Shown: piece after piece, positions 11,454-22,100 of the stretch
Numbering within the stretch: the stretch's first letter is position 1
How the letters are laid out: each line of letters opens with the position of its first letter
DNA from: Pratylenchus scribneri
Taxonomy: Eukaryota; Nematoda; Chromadorea; Rhabditida; Pratylenchidae
Assembly: GCA_030063045.1 (NCBI GenBank)
Contig: JAQSEB010000169.1
Coordinates: 124,001 to 188,000 of the forward strand
Length of the DNA: 64,000 nt
Direction of reading: 5' to 3'
Notes under the pieces: generated by a model
What the model was told of the DNA's origin: nothing
The model's input: the letters and a program-made list of their open reading frames with translations, nothing else
Databases searched by the model: none
Made by a program: the position numbers and the translations under genes

Positions 11454-12079
11454 TATTTATTCAAAGAAATATTTATATGCTGATATTCTGCTTTGAAAAA
11501 AATTATTGGGTTCAATAATTTTTCACGCGAATGGAAAGAAAACCATGAATAATTGGTTCATTTATTTATTAGCAAATTTGCTAAATCTTGATTTTCATTT
11601 AATTACTTCTCCACTTGATTTTCTAGAAATTAGTAAGATTCCATTTATATGGACTTTGACATAATAAAAACGACTAGGTAGGAAGGAGTTTGAGAGCGAA
11701 TTATATTATAAAAAATGAAAAATAAAGATGGGACATTAAAATTTCAATGGACAATTGCAGATTAAAAATAATAAGGAAATGTATTACATAAAAAGTAAAA
11801 ATGAATATTTGTGAAATTGCACATTCATATTTTCGAAGATTTCAACAGAAAGCGAATAAAGAGCAATGGAAAATTCAAATGCACATAAAAGGCCCTTCTT
11901 CCCCTTGGTGGGGAATTTTTCGGGAATTCTTGTATTCCCGAACCCGAGTTGGTCCCGAAAATTCAAAAAATTCTTCGGGCGCGATCCCGTTAGGGATTCC
12001 CGAATCATTCCAGAATCGGGTTCCTGAATTTTCCCGAACAGGATCCCATTCGGTCCGATCTCTACCGAAAATATGTGAA
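11454..12079. other. Intergenic, no gene recognised
   Basis: AT-rich. Between about 11900 and 12070 there is a GC-richer stretch full of CCCGAA/TTCGGG words (for example TTCTTCGGGCGCGATCCCG). It gives two opposite open frames but no recognisable domain. It may be a fragment of another dispersed repeat. Confidence 0.4.
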
Positions 12080-12195
12080 CAATAAATTATTTGAACATTT
12101 TTAAAGGTTATTGAAACGGAGGGCTGGAAGATGTTGCTCATGGGAAATTTGAGAATTGGTCCATCAAATTGTGAAAGGCATTGTTCAGGAATACG
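12080..12195 (+). pseudogene. Frameshifted scrap of a BTB last exon, opposite strand
   Basis: After an intron-like stretch ending TTTTTAAAG (12098-12106), the plus strand reads VIETEGWKMLLMGN, matching the last exon of the BTB genes. A +1 shift is then needed to continue as LVHQIVKGIVQEY, matching LVDQIFKAVIE. No upstream exons are visible. The intron 3' end is conserved too, so this is a genomic duplicate and not a processed copy. Confidence 0.75.
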
Positions 12196-12329
12196 AATAC
12201 GAACTAAACAACATGGAATCGGATTGCCAAGTGCAATGAAAACGATGAAAAATTACCTTCAACACTTTTTTATTTCGGTACTTATTATATCTTATATCGT
12301 TGGTATCCCCTTTTTGGGTCAAAATTTTT

Positions 12330-12780
12330 TCCTTTTTTCGGTCAAATTTTATACCAATCGACGCGTCTTGACGTGCTGGTTATGAAAAAGTTAAAATTTT
12401 GAAGATCCTAGAACTTTTGGCCAAGTTAAGGCCATTTGAAAATCGCAAAGGTGAAGGGTCCCTCCCCCCTTTGGGTCTGAACTCGAAAAATTTTTTGAAA
12501 ATTTTTTCGGTCAAATTATAGCTCATTCGACAGGTCTCGACGAGCAGAGTGCAAATCTGTCATCGGTTTCGCATAAAACAGAAAAAAAGTTACAGTTGCC
12601 TCAAATGCACTATAGTTCCAACACATTCCAGCGAGAATAAAATGGTAATAACTTTTTTAGTTTTAAGTTTTATGCAAAACCGATGACAGATTTGCACTCT
12701 GCTCGACAAGACGCGTCGATTGTATATCATTTCCGAAAAAATACCTTTATTTCTTTGATGATAAACTTTTTATTTAGAGT
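12330..12780. repeat. R1-related fold-back element
   Basis: Arms near 12528-12575 and 12670-12725 are inverted copies sharing GCAGAGTGCAAATCTGTCAT and ATCGG(T/C)TT..GCATAAAAC. The left flank carries ACCAATCGACGCGTCTTGAC, an R1 word. No coding sequence. Confidence 0.7.
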
Positions 12781-12939
12781 CAAAATAAATTCAATTAAAT
12801 CTTAAAAACAATCAGTCAGCAATTTTGAACCAACTCTTGAAAAAAAATTAATGAGATAGCCTAAAATCTATTTATTGCATTGTAAAATAATGGTTCAAAA
12901 GAAGAGGCAAAAATAGAGATTTCCATAAAAATATAGGTT

Positions 12940-13300
12940 ACTATATTTTACCGAAAAAACAGGTTTTTAACTAACAAATCAGTAACAGGATTTAGACAAA
13001 CCTTAAAACATTTTGTAGAACTCATCGAGACGCATCGATTGGTACCAATATAATTTGTCTGATTTTGGTCCAAAATTAAAAGGTATTAAACCGTTAAACC
13101 GTCTTTTGGTTTTAAGTTCAAAACTTTTTTAGTTTTAGCCCAAACCATGCATATTGAATTCCAATCCAATCGATGCTTCTCGATGAGATCTACAAAATGG
13201 TATAAAGTTTGTAAGATCTAAAACCGGTTTCTGATTTACTGAAGTCAAAAACTCTTTTGCCGGTAAAAAAGCATTTTTGTCGTTAAAAAATATTTTCCTT
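12940..13300. repeat. R1 fold-back element, both arms
   Basis: Left arm: CATTTTGTAGAACTCATCGA then GACGCATCGATTGGT. Right arm, inverted: ACCAATCG-like CCAATCGATGCTTCTCGATG then AGATCTACAAAATGGTATAA. Between them AAACCGTTAAACCGTC pairs loosely with its own complement. This is the clearest full-length R1 copy in the window. Confidence 0.75.
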
Positions 13301-13332
13301 TTTAAATTTGATATCAAATAAGCGCTTAAATA

Positions 13333-13638
13333 TTAAGCCCCAAAATCATGGAAGGGGATATTGACGAGGGGGAAGTCACAAGATATTTTGATGGGTGTGG
13401 GGGCTATGAATTTGCATAATAAAATGTGAAATGAATAGACTTTACTGAGAGGGGCTCCGAAAGATCGCATCGGTTTCGGCTGCCAATCCTCGCGCAAATC
13501 TCCTCTCAAATGTGGTGGATGGATGAATTTGGATATTTTGGGGGATTTTCCCGTGGGATTTTGTTGTGGGAGGGGACGGAATTTAGGGATCCATGACCTC
13601 ATGAATTTTTGGAAAGATTTATTTCGCACTTTTTGCAA
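13333..13638 (-). CDS. Doubtful 101-codon open frame, unknown
   Basis: An open minus-strand frame with base composition richer in GC than its flanks, including REDWQPKPMRSFGAPLSK. It contains a possible 5' splice site (CTCA|GTAAAG) near 13445. No domain is recognised and no partner exon was found. It could be a lone exon of a divergent gene or a chance frame between two R1 repeats. Confidence 0.2.
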   Translation of the reverse strand: MQKVRNKSFQKFMRSWIPKFRPLPQQNPTGKSPKISKFIHPPHLRGDLREDWQPKPMRSFGAPLSKVYSFHILLCKFIAPTPIKISCDFPLVNIPFHDFGA

Positions 13639-13759
13639 TGTGCAAATTTTATTGGGAAAATTTTCAGCAAAATTCAGCTGATAAAATTTTATTTGTCATT
13701 ATAAAAATCCTTTATTTCATTTGATTTAGATATCTCTGAAAAATATTTACTATTTTTTG

Positions 13760-14175
13760 GCATTAAAATTTACTATTTTTTGGCATTAAAATTTATGTTT
13801 TTTGGTACTAAAAATGCTTTTAAGTTTTTGTCTCTAATAAATCAGAAACAGGTTTTACAGCACACAAACTTTATCCAATTTGCAGATTTCATTTAGACGC
13901 ATCGAATGTTATTTAATTTGCCATGATTTGGTCAAAATTAAAGAGTATTAAACCGTTTAAACCGTTTTCCAGTTTTTGGTTTTAAACACTTTAATTTTGG
14001 GCCAAAACCTGACAAATTATACAACAATCCATGCGTATCAATGAGATCTACAAAATAGTATAAGGTTTTTAGGGTCTAAAACTTGTTTTCATTAGAAGTC
14101 AAAAACTGTTGTGCCGTTAAAAAAGCATTTTTGCCCCTAAAAAGAGTAATTTTTGTCGGTAAAAAATAGTAACCG
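13760..14175. repeat. R1 fold-back element
   Basis: Left arm contains AATCAGAAACAGGTTTTACA, TTTAGACGCATCGAATG and GGTCAAAATTAAAGAGTATT. The right arm contains the inverted set (CAATCCATGCGTATCAATGA, GATCTACAAAATAGTATAAG, AGAAGTCAAAAACTG). Confidence 0.75.
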
Positions 14176-14516
14176 TTTTATTTATTTATTTTTGATTTTT
14201 TGACTTAAAATCTGCGCTTTTTTCTATTTATAATTTAATTCTCTATAAAAAGTCAAATCCATTCATTAATTTATTTTTCCCATTTTCCATTCATTCATTT
14301 CACCCCCTCACATTTTCCCATTTCCACAGCTATACTTCCCCATTTGTCCTTCCTTCGCGCATTCTCCTCCCTCACTCCAAATTTATTCCCCTTTGTTCAC
14401 CGCGGCGGTTCACTCTTTTTCAAAGAAGAATGAGGCTGAAGGCCACAAATTTGAGGGCCAACAATCCAAATTTGCCTCCTTTCATCCATCCAAATCCAAC
14501 CATTCATCAGCCTGAG

Positions 14517-14655
14517 GGCCCCATTTCAATTCCAACTTTAACTTTTAACTTTGAATTTTTTTCCCTTCTAAAAATTCAAAGTTAAAAGTAACTTTGAAAT
14601 TTTTCCCTTCCAAAAGTTCAAAGTTAAAGTTAAAAGTTGGAATTGAAACGGGGCC
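14517..14655. mobile_element. Small inverted-repeat element, 139 bases, CTGAG duplication
   Basis: Left end GGCCCCATTTCAATTCCAAC and, reversed, right end GGCCCCGTTTCAATTCCAAC. The arms continue for about 60 bases with repeated AACTTTAACTTTTAACTTTG words. The pentamer CTGAG flanks both sides (14512-14516 and 14656-14660), consistent with a target duplication. No coding capacity. Confidence 0.7.
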
Positions 14656-14660
14656 CTGAG

Positions 14661-16107
14661 GCCATCATTCTTCCTTCATTCATCCCCACATTTTATCTTT
14701 TCTATCCAATCTTTGCGCACATTCCCAATTTTAGACACTTCCCAATGGCCAAAGCCCGCTGGGAAAATTAATCGAATTTATTTTTGGTGTCATTTTTCCG
14801 ATCCCCAGAGAAAATGGCCATTTTTGCAGATTTTGGGAAATGTCCAGTTGCCCAAAAAAATAATAATTTCGGGCAAAGCTTCGTTTAAAATATTCAATAT
14901 AATAGAAAATTTTAAAATATAAATTTGTGTTTAAAAATTTTAAATGTTTAATTGATCCATATTTTTAAAATATTTCATATTTTTTAGTCAAAAATATGTA
15001 TAAATCTTAGGCATCAATGGTAAAATATAAAATGCTTAAAGGATCCATTAAATATTTTTGAAATTCTTTCAACAAATTTTTTCACCAAAAATGTGACTAT
15101 GAAATTTTTGAGCTTTTTTAACTTTTATGAAATCTGAAATTAGATCAATTTAACCTATTATTTATTATTGCATAGTTCTCTTTTATTTTTGCATCTCATA
15201 AAAAAGTGGATTAAAAAATTTATTTTAAGTCGTAAATTTGTCAAAAATAAATATAAAAAAATGAAGCGTTGTTCCTGTGATCAAAATAAATTTTTTAAAA
15301 ATAAAATTATGCTTTAATTTTTACTATTTAAGCGTTGATTTTGAATTTATGATTAGATTCATTTTTTCTCATAAATTTTAACATTTTTTGCATACTTTAA
15401 AAATTATTTTTAATTGATAAATTTAAATTACTATTATTTTAAAATTAATTTCGTCATTATTATTTTATATAAAAAAGAATAAAAATGATAATTGATAACA
15501 TTTGTGTAAATTCCATTCATATTCGATTTGAATATGCTTACATTTTTCTTCGCTTTTAATTTTTTTATCAATAATTTGCCCAAATTCCTTCATTTACCAG
15601 TTTCCATTCCCAAATTTGGGCTTTTTTCCCTCTTTTCCAATCCATAATTCTCGAACACTACTTCTCCAATTTTTGTTGCCATTTTATATATTGACATTTG
15701 CCTCAACCGATATTAATCATTCATAATCGGCTGATGATAAAACAAAAATTTTTCTTAGGAATTTGTTCGTTTTCTTTCGTCTAAAAAGACCATTTTCCAA
15801 ATCTTCACATTATACATAATAAATTCAAAATTGGAAAAATGCAATACTTTTTCAAAAATTCACTTTATCCCATTATCACATATTACCCCAATCCCTTTCC
15901 AAAAAAAATAAAATTTGCCTTTCATTTTTGTTTCTAATCGCATTAAACCGGTTGATAAGGGGCTGAAATGAACAAAAGGAATTTCGGAACAAATAAAAAC
16001 GAACATTTTTTAGTCCATATTATTCGCATTATTGTCATCCATATAATAATTGATTTTCTCCATTTTACCATTTCAAATTTATCAATTTTATAACTATAAA
16101 AATTTTT
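14661..16107. other. AT-rich region upstream of the myosin gene
   Basis: No gene recognised. Pyrimidine-rich stretches occur at 14290-14400 and 15590-15660. A 69-codon frame at 14713 has no domain. The myosin promoter presumably lies here, but no specific element can be identified. Confidence 0.4.
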
Positions 16108-16109
16108 AG
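16101..16109 (+). promoter_or_regulatory. 3' splice acceptor just before the myosin start codon
   Basis: AATTTTTAG ends at 16109, nine bases before the ATG at 16119. In nematodes such an acceptor close to the start is typical of a trans-spliced leader site. It could also end a 5' UTR intron. Confidence 0.5.
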
Positions 16110-16118
16110 CCATCAAAA

Positions 16119-19100
16119 ATGGGCATAAAAAATTTGGAATTGGCCCAATTCAATGATGAATATTCAAATAATCGCCAGCATCAACAACAATTTGAGCACG
16201 GGAATAATGGAGCAAATGTAATTGTGAATGGTGGCAATGGATGTGGAGTGGCCGATTTGATCCTTCTACCAGAAATTTCCCTTGAAGCAGTAGTCAACAA
16301 TTTGAAAAAGAGGTTAAAAATTTGGGGCATTCGGGGAAAATAATTAAATAATATTTTTTATATTTTTTACCTCACAAATTTTCTGTATATAGTGCAATTA
16401 ATTGGATAAATTGCAATGCTTTTATTTTTCATAAAAATTTGAAACCCATAAAAAATTAATAACTTTTCGAAAATATATTATGGACAACTAATTGTCAAAA
16501 TATATAATTGATATCAAGTTTGGCGGACAAAATTATTTCTGAAAAAAAATGAATAATATAAAAAATTGATTTTCTAAAAATTATGAAAAAAAAAATATAA
16601 AAAAATAATCATTTTAATTTTAAAAAAAATTTTTAAATTCTAGAATCTCAAAAATTTAAACTATTAATAATTTTAAAAATATAGAAAATCCATTATCGTG
16701 AAATTAAATAAAATATGAAATATTGCGGGATAAAAATAGTCTTATAAAAATCAAAATTTTAATCAAAATCAAATTAAAAATTCAATTTGATTTTCTTAAA
16801 TTATATTTCTAAAACTACTTATCCATATTACGACCAATTTTGGGAATAGGCCCCTTTGTGGAATCTCGACTTCTTGGCATCGTAAGACTCGAGAGTGGGC
16901 TCAGTCGATTCAGCATGCTCGATTTACTCTATTTTCAATTTCAGACCGGTTGCTAGGTTTAGAGTAGGATAGGGCCGGCATGAGTTCTAGGGGTTAGGGT
17001 AGGGTAGGGATTAGGGCTAGGGGATTGAGGATGGCTGAAATTGAAATTTCATAGGGTAAATCGACCATGCCGAATCGAATGAGTCTAATCCCGAATCTGT
17101 ACGATGCTGGGAAGCCGAGAATTCCCAAACGGACCAGCCTGAAAAACTGGCCATTCCTTCCCCAAATTGGCCACAACATCCATCCAATCAGATTCCAACA
17201 TTGCCTGCCCTACACATTTATTGGCGAAGTGCTCGTCGCTGTCAATCCCTATCGCACATTGGACATTTATGGCCCCCAACAAATTGGCCAATATCGTGGC
17301 CGCGACCTCTACGAGCGTGGCCCACACATTTTCGCCATTGCCGAAGCAGCCCATCGTCAAATGCGTGCCGAAGGACGCGACACATGTTTGGTCATTTCCG
17401 GGGAGTCGGGCGCCGGAAAAACTGGTCAGTTTAAATCGATTTTATAAAAAAATAGGGTTTTAGAATTGTCTGTTTATAGAAAAAATAGGACATACACTAT
17501 ATGAGAAGAATAAGTTTCAAATTATTTGATGCTAAAATTGCAGAATAAGATAAATGAAATAATAAAAAAAAATTATAGGTAATTTAAGAATTAATAAAAT
17601 TGAAAAATTTTACTAACAAAAACAATTATTTTTGCAACACATAAATAATTATTAGAGAGCGGATTTATATTGGCGAAAATTCCTGAAATATTGGTGAAAA
17701 TATTGAAAGAAAATCTCTTGACGAAAATTAATGCAGATTTTTTTTTAAAAAATTGGTATTTATCTAAAATTTCTTTAAAAAATTTTTCCGTTGTACAGCT
17801 TTCACAAATTATATATACATTTAAATTTTTTTGCAAAAAATTTAAAAATTAATTTTTACAAAAATGCAATTTTTAAAGAGAAGTTAATATTTTTTCAAAA
17901 AATTACCAAATTAATTTTTTCATAAAAATTAAAAAATTTTTTCTATAATTTTTAAAAAAACAAAATTTTTAAAAATAAACTATAAAGTTTATATATTGTC
18001 ATTGATTTTAATTTAATAATCCTTTTTAAAAATTATTTCTGTAGAATCCAGCAAATTGGTGATGCATTATCTGGCCGCAATAACCAATCCAAGATATCGA
18101 AAAGACATTGAACGGTAGGTAATTAAAAAGAATTCTAATGAATTGAAAAAGTGAATAAATTATATAAAGAAAAAAAAAATAAATTTAAATTAATTTTTTG
18201 GCAATTTTTCCCATAAAATTATCTATTAAAATAATAAAATTAAACTTTTTTAAAAAAATCATTTATAATTATTTAATTATTATTATAGAGTGAATTCAAC
18301 ATTTCTTTTGGCCACCACCGTTTTGGAGAGCCTTGGCTGTGCCAAAACCCAACGAAATGATAACAGCAGCAGATTCGGCAAATTCATGCAAATTCAATTC
18401 GATTTCAACGGTGACCCAGTGGGCGGCTATGTCACAAATTATTTGATTGAAAAAGGCCGTGTTGTGGGACCGCAAATTGGCGAACGCAATTTTCACATTT
18501 TCTATCAAATTTTGGCCGGATTGCCAGAAAATGATTTGATGGAATGGACGGGACGAGGGGAAAGGGATTTTGGGCAATTTGAACGATTTTTGGGCGGCTG
18601 TGAATGTGGTGGCAAAATGGCAGCAGCCAAAGAAGAAAAGAGCGCATTTTTGAAGACCAAACAGGCATTGGAGGCAACTGGCGCATTTGAGACAAAGGAA
18701 ATTCAAACGGTGAATTTTTATTATGGAATTTTATTTAATCAACGGCCTGTTCCGATTTTATTTGGGCCTATTATGATTTTATTTCAGCCTTTTCTGATTT
18801 TAAATTCCATTTTCATTTTCGGATATCCGACCATTCAAATAAATAATTGCTTTTGAATAATTAATATTTAACAAAAAAATTGATTTTTTAATATTTAAAA
18901 GACTCCAAAATATTAAAAAATTTTATTTCATCAAAAAATTATTTTAATTTTGAAGCTTTGGCGTTCCCTAATTGGAATTTTACATTTGGGCAACATCGAA
19001 TTCAAGGAAGGTGGCACAAACACGTCAGCTTATCCAGTCGATCGTCAACCCTTGGAAATGGCAGCCAATTGCCTTCGAATTCAACCAGTCGAATTGGGAA

Positions 19101-22100
19101 AAGCCCTCGTTAGCCAAAGTGTTCCAGCTCGAAATGATCCCGGAATTCGAAGGGAATTGGACGCGAAAGGAGCGGAACAGAGCCGAGACGCATTGGCCAA
19201 AGCCATTTATGAGCGATTATTCAGTTGGGTATTGGGCCGGTTGAATCAGTCAATTCGAGTGCCGGAACGAATGGCTGCTGGCAAGGGACGAGTGATTGGA
19301 GGTGAGGAAATATTATTAAAGCACGAATTTATATTGACGAAAAATCCTGAAATATTTATTGAAATATTGATGAAAAAATCGAAAAATATTGACGAAAATT
19401 TCAAAATATGAGCAAAATATTGATTAAATATTGATGAAAGTTTTTTTGAAAAATTTCAATTTTTCAAAAAATTTTTTCTTAAAAATAAAATCTTATTCAT
19501 AAATTTTTCAAAAATATGTCAAAAATAAATTTTCTATTTTTTTCCAAAAATTTCCAAAATCAATTTTTAACTATTTTTTTCATTACAATTTTACCAAAAA
19601 ATTTTCATTTTTTTCAAAAAACTAAAAATTCTTCAAAATATTGACGAAAATGGCCAAAAAATACCAAAAAAAATACCGAAATATTGATCAATATAGACAA
19701 AAAAAATGTAATGAAAATGAACAAAAACATTGAAAATGTTTTTCGTTTTTATTACTTTCTCACTGATTCCTCTATAAAAATAATAGGATAAATGATAAAT
19801 TAAATAAATAAATATAAATGTAAATAAAAATAATAATTTATTTAATATTTCCCCCTCCATTTTAGTATTAGACATTTATGGATTTGAAGTGTTGGGCCAA
19901 AATGGATTCGAACAATTGTGCATAAATTATTGTAATGAACGGCTGCAACAATTATTCGTGGAATTGGTGCTACGAAGAGAACAGGAGGAATATCGGAGGG
20001 AAGGTATCAAATGGAAACAGGTTGGCTTTTATTTTGAAAAAAAAATGTGAATTTGGACTGAAATTTGGAATAGTAAAGGTACTGAACCGCCCCCGGTAAG
20101 TCCCTCCTTGGAAACTGTAGCTACCGTATACCACCTAGTCAGCAAAACGTGTAGGCTAGTTGGAAGAGAGCGCGCAGTTGAACGGATACTTTTTTTGGCT
20201 TTCTTGGTATACGGTAGCTGCAGTTTCCAAGGACGGACTTACCGGGGCGGTTCAGTACCTTTACTTGAGAATTTGGACTGAAATTTGGAACATTTTTTCT
20301 TATATGAATAGATTGATTTCTTCAACAATCAATCAATTTGTGCCCTCATCGATGCCCCTCGAATCGGCATTTTGCCTTTGCTGGATGAGGCTTGTGCTAC
20401 TGTGGGCCAAATCAACGATCAGGTTGGAGGAACAGAGAGGAAATTTAGATATATTTTTGGGCAAATAAAACAATAAAAAAAATTTTTTTTTGTCATAAAT
20501 ATTTTTTGACGTTTCAAATAAATTTCAATAAAATTAGAATACCATAATTACATATAAATCTAATTGGCCCAAATGTTGGAATTTAAGGCCAGATTTTTAC
20601 AACTCATAAATAATTTTCTATATCCATTTTATAATAATTTATTAAAAATAGGTGAATATCAAAATTAATAAGAAGATGAAAGTGATGTCGAAATTTAAAA
20701 ATTTAAAAAAATATAATTGAATTTTAAGAATATTTTTCTTTCATATTTAAATGTCGAATTTTAATGATTAATTTATTAATGTAATTTGTTACAGATATAT
20801 TTGGAGGAATTGAACCAAAAATTGGCTGATCATGGCCATTTCGATTCGCGCCAACTGAGCCATCGACGAAAATCAATGCAATTTGGTGAACATTTTCGGA
20901 TAACCCATTATGCAGGGGAAGTGACTTATTCAGTGGGCGGATTTATTGGTTAGTTACAAAATGGCTGGTTAAAAATGGATTGAGAACTGTTTATATTTTT
21001 ACAGAGAAGAATCGGGACAGCCTTTTCCCTGATTTGAAGCGACTCATTTGCTCAAGGTAAAACCAAATAGTGAAATAAAATATTTTTTTTAAAATTAATA
21101 TATAAATTTGTCGAACTAAAATAATTTTTACTAATTTTTTTTTCTTTTCTCACAGTGAGGAACAATTACTTCGCGATCTGTTCCCGGAAGGACATAAAGA
21201 TCCGTCTGCCGTCAGCAAAATGCCACCAACTGGTTTGTAGGGAAAGGGGATTTTTAAATAATAAATTTAAATTTTTTTTAATTTTTAAATTATAATTCCA
21301 TTGAAATAATTGAAATAATAATAAAAAAATAATTTCATATTTTTCCCATTTTTAGCGGGTGCCCTTTTCCGCCAATCAATGGCCGAATTGGCCCAACAAT
21401 TGGAGCATAAATCGCCTCACTACATTCGATGCAAAAATCGACAAAAACATAGATAAAGACATTTTTACGATGGTTTCAAGCTATTTTAAATTCGAACTAA
21501 TTTTGAGCAACCAATCAATATACAAATTTGCAAATTTAATGATAATATTTAATTTAAGAAATAATTTGATGAAAAAATTCTTTAAAAAATCCTTTTACTA
21601 ATTTTAAAAATGATTTTTTTACAATTTTTTGTACACAGGTCCGATACCTTGGTCTATTGGAGAATATTCGAGTTCGACGAGCCGGATTCGCCCATAGGGT
21701 GGATTATGAACGATTTGTCCAAAGGTACAAAATTAATTTTAAATCCCATAAATTTTCTTTTGAAATTTTTTTAATAAAAAATGAGAAAAATTAATTTTAA
21801 ATCCCATAAATTTTTCTTTTGAAATTTTTTTAATATTATATGAGAAAAATTAATTTTAAATCCCATAAATTTTCTTTTGAAATTTTTTTAATTAAAAATT
21901 GAAAAAAATCAATTTTAAATCCCATAAATTTTTCTTTTGATAAAATTAATAAATTTCAGATATATTTCGAATGAGATTATGTAATTTATGGATGCCATTG
22001 ATTTTTACGAACGAATAAAAATTTTTTAAAAATAAATGTGAAAATTAAATTAATTTTTATTAGATACTTTTTATAAGATTTATTGAAAAATTAAGCAAGT

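Noticed and set aside
11900..12085. Coding frames in the CCCGAA-rich stretch
   Set aside because: Open on both strands with short-word repetition, no domain, and adjacent to a pseudogene scrap.
16965..17035. True interstitial telomere
   Set aside because: Units are too irregular and few, and do not match the common nematode TTAGGC repeat.
18296..18706. 136-codon minus-strand frame opposite a myosin exon
   Set aside because: Shadow of the myosin exon encoding switch I. The plus strand has clear family motifs.
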